Shown here piece by piece: positions 16,999 through 24,568 of a DNA stretch of 64,000 bases (position 1 is the first letter of the stretch; every line of letters starts with the position of its first letter). The stretch comes from Betaproteobacteria bacterium. Its GTDB lineage: Bacteria > Pseudomonadota > Gammaproteobacteria > Burkholderiales > Rhodocyclaceae. The stretch spans positions 124,001 to 188,000 of the forward strand of contig WRIU01000001.1 in the NCBI GenBank assembly GCA_009782565.1, read 5' to 3'. Both the position numbers and the translations under genes were made by a program. The notes below the pieces were generated by a model that worked only from the letters and a program-made list of their open reading frames with translations, made no database searches and had not been told where the DNA came from.

Positions 16999-18612
16999 AT
17001 GGCACACACTATTGCACGACCACGTCCCTCCCGGCGTTTGCTATTACCCGTCCTCGTTGCTTCGGCACTGTTGGCGGGTTGCGCCGGAAATCCCCTGCGT
17101 AGTTACGACAAGGAAATGGGAGATACCATGTCCTTGCTGAAGGCGGGCGACCTCAATAGCGCACTGACACAACTCGAATCGAATAATGCTTCTTCTGGTA
17201 AGACCAAAGAGGGTCAGGACAAGACGGCGCTTGATTCTCCATCTGGTAAGGATATTCTGTATTACTTTGAAAAAGGCGAATTGCTTCGCTTGGGAAGTGA
17301 ATACGAGCCAAGCAGCAATGCCTGGTTGCAGGCCGATGAAATCGTGCGTGTCTGGGAAGACGAGTACCGCATGAATCCAACCAAGGTTATCGGTGATATT
17401 GGATCTTTTCTGGTGAGTGACCGTGTGCGCCGTTATGACGGCCAGGATTACGAAAAAGTGTTTCTGTCCACGAAGTTGATGCTCAACCACATCATGCTGA
17501 GCAGTAACGAAAACGCCCGCATCGAGATGAAGAAGACCTTTGAGCGCGAAACACTCATCAAGAATTTCCGCGAGCAGGAATACGACAAGATCAACGAAGA
17601 AAAGGAAAAGCAGTCGATCTCGTTCAAGCCTGAGGATCTGCTTGGCAATGGGTATCCGATGGATCGGCTGGACAACCCGGAAGTGAATTCGCTCAAGAAC
17701 GGCTACCAGAATGCGTTCGCGCATTACCTTGCTGGCTATTTCTTTGAGATGACGGGGGAGACGTCGCTGGCTGCTCCCGGCTACCGCAATGCCTTGGAAC
17801 TGCGGCCCGACAGCTCGCTGGTTCGAGCCAAGGCCAACAGCAAGGGCAAACAGGCGAAGCCCGGCCCCAATGAGGCTGATGTGCTCTTCGTCGTGGAAAG
17901 CGGTCAGGCACCGGCGTGGAAATCCGTGATGATCCCCTTGCCGTTGCCGATCGACAATAAGCTGATCATCGTGCCCTTGTCGTTCCCGGTCGTTATCTCT
18001 TCCGGGGTTTATACGCCAGGCTCGCTTCGTGTTGCCGGAAAGAATCTGCCTGTTGAAACCCTCGTCAATGTCGACGCGATGGCGAAGCGGCAGTTGAAAG
18101 ACCAGATGCCCGGCATCATTGGCCGCACGGTTATCCGTGGTATCGCCAAGGGCGGCGCGCAATATGCGGCCGAGAAGAAAGGCGGGGTACTGGGAGGTTT
18201 TGCGGCGAAAGTAGCGACCGTCGCGACGGAACAAGCCGACGAGCGTTCATGGCGTACCTTGCCGGCGCGCCTGTCCATTGCCCGCGCCATCCTGCCCGTG
18301 GGAGAACAAACGATTGAATTCCGTACCGGCAGGGGCACCTATCGCGGCACAATCGAGGTTGGCGGCAAGGTCAACATTGTCCCCATCCGGATAATCGGCG
18401 ATTTTGTCTATGTCGGCCAGCAGGAAGCGAAAGGTTCAGTTGTTGAATTGCCTTCTTCCGAATGGGCTCAGTTTGAAGACGATGAGGGCGTCGAAGAGAT
18501 CCAGAAGAGAGTGGATGCGACCGCGCAGAAACAGCCTGCGTCTTCTCCGGCATCTCCGGCGGACAAGCCTGCCAAAAATGGTGTCAAGCTGCCGAAGAAG
18601 CTGCCTTTCTAA
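16999..18612 (+). CDS. COG3014-like lipoprotein, first gene of envelope operon
   Basis: This is a 537-residue exported lipoprotein: a basic start, hydrophobic segment LLLPVLVASALLAGC with lipobox LAGC, then a large periplasmic domain. The N-terminal half is helical and repeat-like, rich in Asp/Glu (KGELLRLGSEYEPSSNAWLQ and AHYLAGYFFEMTGETSLA resemble TPR-type helices). The C-terminal half is beta-rich (SVMIPLPLPIDNK, YTPGSLRVAGKNLP, TIEFRTGRGTYRG). It resembles the uncharacterised COG3014 lipoproteins that accompany YcfL and LpoB genes in other proteobacteria. ATG 16999 is chosen because the 26 upstream residues do not fit a signal peptide. Confidence 0.7.
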   Translation: MAHTIARPRPSRRLLLPVLVASALLAGCAGNPLRSYDKEMGDTMSLLKAGDLNSALTQLESNNASSGKTKEGQDKTALDSPSGKDILYYFEKGELLRLGSEYEPSSNAWLQADEIVRVWEDEYRMNPTKVIGDIGSFLVSDRVRRYDGQDYEKVFLSTKLMLNHIMLSSNENARIEMKKTFERETLIKNFREQEYDKINEEKEKQSISFKPEDLLGNGYPMDRLDNPEVNSLKNGYQNAFAHYLAGYFFEMTGETSLAAPGYRNALELRPDSSLVRAKANSKGKQAKPGPNEADVLFVVESGQAPAWKSVMIPLPLPIDNKLIIVPLSFPVVISSGVYTPGSLRVAGKNLPVETLVNVDAMAKRQLKDQMPGIIGRTVIRGIAKGGAQYAAEKKGGVLGGFAAKVATVATEQADERSWRTLPARLSIARAILPVGEQTIEFRTGRGTYRGTIEVGGKVNIVPIRIIGDFVYVGQQEAKGSVVELPSSEWAQFEDDEGVEEIQKRVDATAQKQPASSPASPADKPAKNGVKLPKKLPF

Positions 18613-18623
18613 AAAAGTTACAT

Positions 18624-18652
18624 GGGGGAACAGGCAAAATGTTTGTTCCCCC
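18624..18652 (+). terminator. Intra-operon hairpin
   Basis: GGGGGAACA and TGTTCCCCC form a perfect 9-bp stem around an 11-nt loop, directly after the first gene of the operon. The following sequence (GGTGCTTGTTTAAC) lacks a strong T tract. It may be a partial terminator or a stabilising hairpin that sets unequal expression of the first and later genes. Confidence 0.5.
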
Positions 18653-18704
18653 GGTGCTTGTTTAACGCAAGTGTTGCGTGAATACTTTTGACAGGAGTCG
18701 GAAC

Positions 18705-19133
18705 ATGAAGAAAATGGCTGTGATTCTTGCCATTGGAGCAGCATGCGTAGGCGTCTGCCTGCCTGTGCACGCCGCTGAAGGCGGCTCGATTGCCAGCAAG
18801 ATCGAAGAGCTTGGCGAGATGGACTACCTCTATGTGACCGATATGCGCGCTGTGCGTCGGGATAACCTGCTACGCATACAGTTTACGGTGACAAATTCGT
18901 CTTCCAGTAACGAGCGGTTGTACTACCGCTTCCGCTGGCTGGATGCTGATGGCTTTACAGTTTGGGAGGAAGAACCCTGGAAGCCTGAACTCATCTACGG
19001 AAAGCAGGACAAAGTCATCAGCGTTGTTGCGCCCACATTCAAGGCTGTCGATTTCAAACTCGAATTGCAAAGTCCCCACAATACGACTCCCTCCGAACGC
19101 ACTGGTACTGCCGATAACCCACCGTACCACTGA
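18705..19133 (+). CDS. YcfL-like periplasmic protein (DUF1425)
   Basis: The 142-residue protein has a signal peptide (MKKMAVILAIGAACVGVCLPVHA) without a lipobox, unlike E. coli YcfL, which is a lipoprotein. The mature domain matches the DUF1425 pattern: LRIQFTVTNSSSSNERLYYR, RWLDADGFTVWEEEPWKPE and a C-terminal APTFKAVDFKLELQSP. It is a beta-sandwich expected to reside in the periplasm. AGGAGT precedes ATG 18705, so the 9 upstream in-frame codons are not used. In E. coli, ycfL is adjacent to lpoB, as here. The function is not known. Confidence 0.78.
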   Translation: MKKMAVILAIGAACVGVCLPVHAAEGGSIASKIEELGEMDYLYVTDMRAVRRDNLLRIQFTVTNSSSSNERLYYRFRWLDADGFTVWEEEPWKPELIYGKQDKVISVVAPTFKAVDFKLELQSPHNTTPSERTGTADNPPYH

Positions 19134-19184
19134 GTTTTTCCAAAACGACGTGCTCAACGTTTTTTTCATACACAGGAGAATTTC

Positions 19185-19802
19185 ATGAAGTCCTGCCGTG
19201 TTTTGCTTTTGTCCGCTTTGTTATCTTTTTCCCTGTCCGCCTGTGTCTCGACGGGTTCGACAAGTTCGCCCACGTCCGGGGGGGGCAGCGGGGTCAGCTA
19301 TGGCGATTCCAAGGCCGTCGAAACGGTGACGACTGATCTGGGTTCCACCGACATCCAGATGACTGCCGAAAAGATGACCATTTCCATGCTGCAGCATCCG
19401 TTGCTGCAGGACATCATTCGTCGGCGCGGCTTGCTCATGGCTTCGCCAGTAGAGAACAAGACCAGCGAATACTTTGATACCAAGCTCATTACCGACACCA
19501 TCCTCACCCAGTTGCAAAAGAATGGGGTGCGCTATGTGATCGCGGGCGATGAGATGCAGAATCAGACCGACGAATTGATCCGCCAGAACCAAAGCGGCCT
19601 GTACAAAAAGAGTTCGACCGCGAAAGTGGGCAACATGCAGGGTGCACAATACCGGATCGACGGCAGTGTTTCTTCCATCGTCAAGAGGAGTGCCAGCGTC
19701 AAGGACGTCTATTACAAGATCAATATGCGCTTGATCGAAATCGAGAGCGGTATTGTGGAATGGTCGGATGAAAAGGAAATCCGCAAGACGCTCAATCGCT
19801 GA
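19185..19802 (+). CDS. lpoB: LpoB-like penicillin-binding-protein activator
   Basis: The 205-residue lipoprotein has signal peptide and lipobox SLSAC (Cys20), a short Ser/Gly-rich disordered linker at about 21-45, and a globular domain with MISML-type helix (AEKMTISMLQHPLLQDI), VENKTSEYFDTKLITDTILT, GAQYRIDGSVSSIVKR and LIEIESGIVEWSDEKEIRK. LpoB proteins reach from the outer membrane through the peptidoglycan to activate PBP1b. Its linker is shorter than in E. coli LpoB. CACAGGAG precedes the ATG. The neighbours (YcfL-like and COG3014-like) support the assignment. Confidence 0.85.
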   Translation: MKSCRVLLLSALLSFSLSACVSTGSTSSPTSGGGSGVSYGDSKAVETVTTDLGSTDIQMTAEKMTISMLQHPLLQDIIRRRGLLMASPVENKTSEYFDTKLITDTILTQLQKNGVRYVIAGDEMQNQTDELIRQNQSGLYKKSSTAKVGNMQGAQYRIDGSVSSIVKRSASVKDVYYKINMRLIEIESGIVEWSDEKEIRKTLNR

Positions 19803-19926
19803 TCTTCCGAGCGGGGGGAGATTCAAAATCGTTTCCCTCCCCTACGTTTGTCTGTGGCCCGCTCCTTTTTCGTGCTTTATCGCGCGCCGGAGTGGGCACA
19901 GCATATAACCTGGAGAGCCACATATC

Positions 19927-20733
19927 ATGACGAAAGTCCTGAAAACGCTGTTGGTTGGCGGTATGTTGACCATTTCGACGCTGGCTGTACCGCTCGCGCA
20001 GGCGCAGGTGAAGGTCGCTGTCACCAATCTCGCTTATGAAGAAAGGGTGCGGGAGTATTTCCGCGAGATCAGGTCTTCTTCCAAGGCGTCGATGCGCGCT
20101 TCATCGCGCGAAACCGACCACAGCTACCGCGATTCGATGAGTGCAAGCCGCTCATCGGAGTATTCCTATTCCGAAGGGACTTATTCCTATATCGACCGGG
20201 GCGAACTGCGTAAATTCACTGGCGACATCAAGGGTGAGATGCTGAAATCCGGATTTTTCCGCATCACGGAAGGCAAGCCCTACACCGCCAAGGACACGGA
20301 AAAGCTTTACGACATCATCGACCGCATCAAAAAAGGCATGTATCCAGGCGCAAATTACGTGCTGTTTGGTACAGTGAGCAGCATCCAGTTCCGGCAGGAA
20401 GCTAACCCGATCCAGAATACGGATACGGTATCCCACACACTGAGCTTGGAACTGGTGGGTGATTTCAGCCTGATCAACACTAAGACTTACGAGGTCAAGG
20501 CCGCGTTTTCCGCTGTTGGAGAAGGGCAGGATACGAAACTTCTTACCTCGCGTGGCGGAGAAGTCGTCATGAACCGTGGCAAGGTGATCTCCGAGGTCTC
20601 CAAGAGCCTTGGCGTCGACGTGATCCGTCAACTGGAAGAGCAGCTTGCCAGCCTCGAAGGCTATGCCCCGCCGGTGCGTGGGACTATCATTGAGGAGAGA
20701 CGGCAGGAGACCGAAGTCATTCATTTCCGCTGA
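19927..20733 (+). CDS. Exported protein of LpoB operon with Ser/Tyr-rich segment
   Basis: This 268-residue protein has a Sec signal peptide ending VPLAQAQ with no lipobox. The mature start (VKVAVTNLAYEERVREYF) leads into a low-complexity Ser/Arg/Tyr/Glu-rich stretch at about 49-88 (SSSKASMRASSRETDHSYRD and onward), followed by a folded domain (GELRKFTGDIKGEML, PGANYVLFGTVSSIQFRQE, LVGDFSLINTKTYEVKAAFS, KSLGVDVIRQLEEQL). The YVLFGTV...LINTKTYEVK pattern recalls the CsgG/LpoB fold, so it may be a distant relative of gene three. The Shine-Dalgarno before the ATG is weak (TGGAGA). A strong terminator follows, making it the last gene of the operon. Confidence 0.6.
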   Translation: MTKVLKTLLVGGMLTISTLAVPLAQAQVKVAVTNLAYEERVREYFREIRSSSKASMRASSRETDHSYRDSMSASRSSEYSYSEGTYSYIDRGELRKFTGDIKGEMLKSGFFRITEGKPYTAKDTEKLYDIIDRIKKGMYPGANYVLFGTVSSIQFRQEANPIQNTDTVSHTLSLELVGDFSLINTKTYEVKAAFSAVGEGQDTKLLTSRGGEVVMNRGKVISEVSKSLGVDVIRQLEEQLASLEGYAPPVRGTIIEERRQETEVIHFR

Positions 20734-20790
20734 ACACGTATCGGGGAGTTTTCAGCCGAAAGGCAGGGGCGATCCGGTACGAGTGCATGT

Positions 20791-20823
20791 AAAACGACGC
20801 GCTTGTGGCGCGTCGTTTTTTTT
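20791..20823. terminator. Bidirectional rho-independent terminator
   Basis: AAAACGACGCGC-TTGTG-GCGCGTCGTTTTTTTT has a 10-bp stem with a T run on the plus strand and an A run that serves the minus strand. It separates the envelope operon (plus) from the converging filament operon (minus). Confidence 0.9.
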
Positions 20824-20867
20824 AGAGTGGTTTTGCTCGCCTGTTTACGGGAGAGAGGCAAACGCCG

Positions 20868-21524
20868 CTAAAAACCCAGACAGGCGACGTAAACCGCGCT
20901 GTCGTCAATGGTGCTGATACTGACTGCCGGACCGGCGGTCGTGATTCCGGCGCGCATCGAGCCGGTTGAGGGGTCGCCATCGTCCAGTGTGCTGTCGAGT
21001 TGGCGGATGAGTTTGCCGGGGATGCCCGCCGAACAGATCACGTAACTGCCCTGTACGCCTAAAGGGGCTGCCGCGCCGCCGGATTGGATGCCGATACGCC
21101 CGCCTGTGCTGTTGAATGGCAGAAAATTGGGGTCGGCCGTGTCGGTTGGCCCGGTGGCAAGATTTGCGAACCGGACGTGCTGCCAGAAATAAATGCTTTC
21201 GACGCTTGCTGCTGCGGCAGCGTCCCAGTCGCCGTCGATGCTTCCGTTTGCGTCGCCGGCACTTACGCAGCCTGGGACGCTCGATGGGCAGACATGGGCT
21301 GGCGCGCGCCCGTCGTCGCCCGGTAGGGCGTGGAACTTGTCCTGGTAAGCGTAGAGGATGGTCTGCGTGTTGCGGAAATCCTGGGCAAGGTTCTTTACTT
21401 TAGCGCTGTTGATGAGTTCCTGGCCCTTGAGCACCCCGCCGATCAGCAGCCCGATGATGACAAGGACGATGGAAATCTCGACGAGGGTGAAACCGGCTTG
21501 TTTGGAGGATGAGATTGCTTTCAC
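20868..21524 (-). CDS. Prepilin-type protein, probable major subunit
   Basis: This 218-residue protein has a class III leader (MKAISSSKQAG) cleaved before Phe12, then FTLVEISIVLVIIGLLIGGV with Glu5, the standard type IV pilin helix. The region after it, KGQELINSAKVKNLAQDFRN and FHALPGDD, is typical of pilin-like proteins found in betaproteobacterial type IV filament operons. The globular domain contains four cysteines (CPSSVPGC, VICSAG, VACLGF), which could form two disulfides. It is the last gene of the eight-gene operon. Confidence 0.82.
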   Translation of the reverse strand: MKAISSSKQAGFTLVEISIVLVIIGLLIGGVLKGQELINSAKVKNLAQDFRNTQTILYAYQDKFHALPGDDGRAPAHVCPSSVPGCVSAGDANGSIDGDWDAAAAASVESIYFWQHVRFANLATGPTDTADPNFLPFNSTGGRIGIQSGGAAAPLGVQGSYVICSAGIPGKLIRQLDSTLDDGDPSTGSMRAGITTAGPAVSISTIDDSAVYVACLGF

Positions 21525-21566
21525 GGAGATGCTCCTTTTACGGTAGGGATGGGGTGCGTATTGGTG

Positions 21567-22235
21567 TTACAGGCGTCCGCTACGGGCGAGGCGGGCAATG
21601 AAAAGCGGATGCCCGATCCAGCGCAGCAGGTCATCGAAGCCGGGAGTCGGTTCCCCGGCTTCAAGGATGGGTGAGGCGGGCGAGTAAGCGGCGTTGAGCC
21701 CATCGGCCCGCAGGTTTGGCCCGGTCGAGAAAATGACGGCGACGACACGGGAATCCGATGTGCTGATCAGGTTGCCGTCGTGATCCTTGATTTGAATGAG
21801 GCCGCTTGGCAGGGTGGAAAGCGAGATCGTGCCATCGACGAAATTTTTGTCTGGCCGGTAGCGCCAATGCCCTGTCCACGGCTGGTTTGCGCTGGTGCGC
21901 GGGCTGCCCCAGGGGTCATGGGCGGGCAGACCGAGTGTGCGCCAGGGCAGGTAGCCGGGTACGTTCAGCGAGCAGGGAGGGCTTTGTTCCAGCCCGTAGG
22001 CAGTGCTTGTGGGGTTCGTCTCGATGCTTGGGCATGGCAGGCGGCCGTGAATCAGGGCGAAACCGATGAGCGCTTCAGTAATGTCGTCGAGCATGTCTTC
22101 GGCGGTGTGGCGTCGGCTGGCCTCAGAGCGCATGGCGAGTGGCGTGACGAGGAGGCTGCTGATCAGGCCAAACACGATGAGTACGACGGACATTTCGAGC
22201 AGGGTGAAACCGTGCTTGCCGACGTGTTTGCTCAT
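21567..22235 (-). CDS. Prepilin-type minor subunit with LPCP/TLGLP domain
   Basis: The 222-residue product has leader MSKHVGKHG, cleavage before FTLLEMSVVLIVFGLISSLL with Glu5. The globular part carries EALIGFALIHGRLPCP, GYLPWRTLGLPAHDPWG and a C-terminal beta region. The same landmarks occur in the preceding 426-residue protein, so the two are paralogues. ATG 22235 overlaps the previous stop as ATGA and is preferred to the codon three residues upstream. It is likely a minor or tip pilin. Confidence 0.78.
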   Translation of the reverse strand: MSKHVGKHGFTLLEMSVVLIVFGLISSLLVTPLAMRSEASRRHTAEDMLDDITEALIGFALIHGRLPCPSIETNPTSTAYGLEQSPPCSLNVPGYLPWRTLGLPAHDPWGSPRTSANQPWTGHWRYRPDKNFVDGTISLSTLPSGLIQIKDHDGNLISTSDSRVVAVIFSTGPNLRADGLNAAYSPASPILEAGEPTPGFDDLLRWIGHPLFIARLARSGRL

Positions 22236-23512
22236 GGGACGCATCGGATCAAGTCCTCGCTGGCGGGCTGCTGAGGGTCGGCGACCGCGTAATGGCGGTA
22301 GCCGTCATAGTCGCCCGTGCCGGTGACGAAGCTCACACGGTTCATTCCTTCAAGGTATTGGGCGGGGTCTGCGCGTTCGGCTGCGGTACTTCGCCGCTGA
22401 GGCGCGCTGCCCCGTAAGCGCTCGCCGCCAAACAGCACGAGGGCGCGGCAGGTTTCGGTGGAGGAGATGGGCGGGGAGAGAGCCGAGTCGGTTAGCGCCG
22501 CCGTCAGGCAGGCGCTGCCGTCCATGCAGGCGACGAAGCGTAATTGGTCGTGCCAGTTGTCATGATTTGCGGTCTGCGCTGGCGCAATGCCGAGCGTGGC
22601 GCTGTCGGGCAGACTGCCATGTGCGCGGTTGCCGATGATGGTTTCGGCCTGGGCGGTGAGGAATGCCGTGCCGCCGGGATCGTCCGGGTCGGTATTGGCA
22701 AGGCGCGCTTGCAGGGCTGAGGCCGCAGCGTCGAGAATGCCGTCGATCATGCCGGAGAAATCGGATCGCCTACGCAGGACGCCAAAGTGCTCGTCGACGG
22801 TGATCCAGGCGGCGATGTCGTTAACGTTTGTCCCCGGCTCTCCAAGGACGATGTCGATGTTGCCAAAAATGTCGTTGGCGTATGAGCGGTCGAGAAAGGC
22901 GGGCAGGTCGCTGGAGGCGTCCGCGCTACCTGGGCAGCGTTGCGTGGTTGTGTCGGCAGGAGGGCGAACCTGACCGGGTAGCGCAGCGCCGGGAGCCAGG
23001 ATTACTGCGATGACGTCGTGCTCTTCCGCGCTGATCGCGCGCCCGGATGGGGAGACGATTCTGAACTGTCCAGGGCTGTCCCAGTTGAGCATCAGCGGTT
23101 TGGGGTTGTGCTTGACGCTGCCCGCGACTGCGTACCACAGGCATTGCCCGTGGCCGTCGCGCAAAACCGGCAGCCCCAGGGTGCGGTATGGAAAGCGGCC
23201 AAAGGCTCCGTGGTCGCGGGCATTGCAGGCTCCGAGGGATACCGAGCCGTTGTTGGTTTTATCGGGGCATGGCAGGTAGCCGATGGCTTGCCCGTCGTGA
23301 TTCAATTCTGGATAGCTGAAGGCGTAACCGATGAGCGCATCCTTGGCTTGGGCAAGCGCGGCAATACTGCGTTTGCCGGTTTGCTGCCCGGTTTGGGTTG
23401 TGAGATGCCCGGCAATCGCCAGCGCGGCGGATGCTGCAATCAGCAGTAAAAGTACGCTGGAAAGCAACGCGCTGCCGCGTGAGTGGCGGATAGAGGGCGA
23501 ACGTTGTGTCAT
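22232..23512 (-). CDS. Large filament-associated protein with N-terminal helix (GspK/PilX position)
   Basis: The 426 residues start with a short basic leader and a hydrophobic helix GSALLSSVLLLLIAASAALA. It lacks the FTLxE prepilin signature and has Gly-Ser in place of Gly-Phe, as in some GspK/PilX proteins. The body contains DALIGYAFSYPEL, GYLPCPDKTNNG and YRTLGLPVLRDGHGQ, which align with the smaller pilin encoded next, plus a long second half with several cysteines. Gene position and length suggest a tip subunit or initiator of the filament. Start and stop overlap both neighbours by 4 bp. Confidence 0.65.
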   Translation of the reverse strand: MTQRSPSIRHSRGSALLSSVLLLLIAASAALAIAGHLTTQTGQQTGKRSIAALAQAKDALIGYAFSYPELNHDGQAIGYLPCPDKTNNGSVSLGACNARDHGAFGRFPYRTLGLPVLRDGHGQCLWYAVAGSVKHNPKPLMLNWDSPGQFRIVSPSGRAISAEEHDVIAVILAPGAALPGQVRPPADTTTQRCPGSADASSDLPAFLDRSYANDIFGNIDIVLGEPGTNVNDIAAWITVDEHFGVLRRRSDFSGMIDGILDAAASALQARLANTDPDDPGGTAFLTAQAETIIGNRAHGSLPDSATLGIAPAQTANHDNWHDQLRFVACMDGSACLTAALTDSALSPPISSTETCRALVLFGGERLRGSAPQRRSTAAERADPAQYLEGMNRVSFVTGTGDYDGYRHYAVADPQQPASEDLIRCVP

Positions 23513-23934
23513 GGTTCGGCCTTCTTGTCCTGGAGGGGCCAGCTTTGCCCCGGTAACAAGGTTTGGCGGCGTCCGGAAACCATCGTGACCGGGATGTCAT
23601 CACCGAGGCGGATGGCCGGTTCGGTAGCAGGGTCGACCGAATCGCCGTCGAACCACAGGGTCACGATGCGCCCATCGCACCATAGCATCCCGTCGAAGCG
23701 GCGTTTCACAGGTGGCGTTGCCACGGTGGCGGGAACGGCTGGCGCTACGGGTTTTGTTTCCAGCGCCCGCCGTTCGGTGGTGGAGAAGAAAATACGTCCG
23801 TTTAATGTTGCGGGCGCTTGCCGGGAGTGGGATGGCGGCGGTGAGGAAGCGCCCTGTTCCGAGGCAAACACTTGGCATGTTGTGGCAAGCGCGAATAACG
23901 GTAAAAGAAGGCGGTGGATGTCCGGTATGTTCAT
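23509..23934 (-). CDS. Small exported protein, MshK-like
   Basis: This 141-residue protein has a signal peptide (MNIPDIHRLLLPLFALATTC...FA) and a Pro/Ala-rich linker. A compact C-terminal domain follows (LNGRIFFSTTERRALE, RFDGMLWCDGRIVTLWFDGD, LLPGQSWPL). The RIFFS...TLWFDG...LPGQ pattern and its place after the PilO-like gene resemble MshK/PilP-type periplasmic proteins that couple the inner-membrane platform to a secretin. ATG 23934 is chosen. Sixty upstream in-frame codons overlap the previous gene and lack a signal. The assignment rests on weak similarity. Confidence 0.55.
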   Translation of the reverse strand: MNIPDIHRLLLPLFALATTCQVFASEQGASSPPPSHSRQAPATLNGRIFFSTTERRALETKPVAPAVPATVATPPVKRRFDGMLWCDGRIVTLWFDGDSVDPATEPAIRLGDDIPVTMVSGRRQTLLPGQSWPLQDKKAEP

Positions 23935-23953
23935 GTCGCCCGTATCTTCATGT

Positions 23954-24568
23954 TCATTTCTGGGAGGACACGAGAACGGCTCGCTCGAATTCGCAGCGCG
24001 CCCGTAGCGTGATGGGCGCGGTGTTGGCTTCCCGCCGCAAGGAACAGCCCGTTGGGATAAGGTGCATATTGAAGCCGGAAGCGATGGCATTGAGCGCGAG
24101 CAGCGCTTCTTCATGTAACAGCCCGGCTTCGATGCGAACGTTCTGGAGGGTGATGACTGGAAGGTTTTCGTGGCTTGAAAACGCGGGTTGGGCGGGCTGG
24201 GCGCTCATGGTGGGTTCGACGATATGAGGATGTGCTTCGATCTGGCTGGCGAGTTGTTCCCATTCGGATTCTTCGGCGGGCGTGTTTTCCAGTTCGGCTT
24301 TCACGAGGGCGAAACGCTTTGCACGTACCGTCCGCGCGGATTCGGCTTCGCGGGCGTTGGCTAACTGCATGGCGGTTTTTTGCGTGTCCGTGCGAGCATC
24401 GTTTCGTCCGGCTTCGGCGTCGGTGCGCCATGCGGCGAACAGAACCCAAAGCGACAGCGTGCCGACGAGCGCGGCTACGCAGCAAAGCAGGGCGCGGCGC
24501 AACACCGGCGGCACGGCAAAACCTTGTGATTGCGATAGCTGTAACGGGATTGGGATCGGCATGTTCAT
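23954..24568 (-). CDS. PilO/GspM-like inner-membrane platform protein
   Basis: This 204-residue bitopic protein has a cytoplasmic start of about 20 residues and one membrane helix (RALLCCVAALVGTLSLWVLF). A coiled-coil-prone segment follows (TQKTAMQLANAREAESARTV), then a small periplasmic alpha/beta domain (VITLQNVRIEAGLLHEEALL...). This is the layout of PilO/GspM/MshJ. It overlaps the GspL/PilM-like gene upstream by 4 bp. ATG 24568 fits that coupling. Confidence 0.6.
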   Translation of the reverse strand: MNMPIPIPLQLSQSQGFAVPPVLRRALLCCVAALVGTLSLWVLFAAWRTDAEAGRNDARTDTQKTAMQLANAREAESARTVRAKRFALVKAELENTPAEESEWEQLASQIEAHPHIVEPTMSAQPAQPAFSSHENLPVITLQNVRIEAGLLHEEALLALNAIASGFNMHLIPTGCSLRREANTAPITLRARCEFERAVLVSSQK

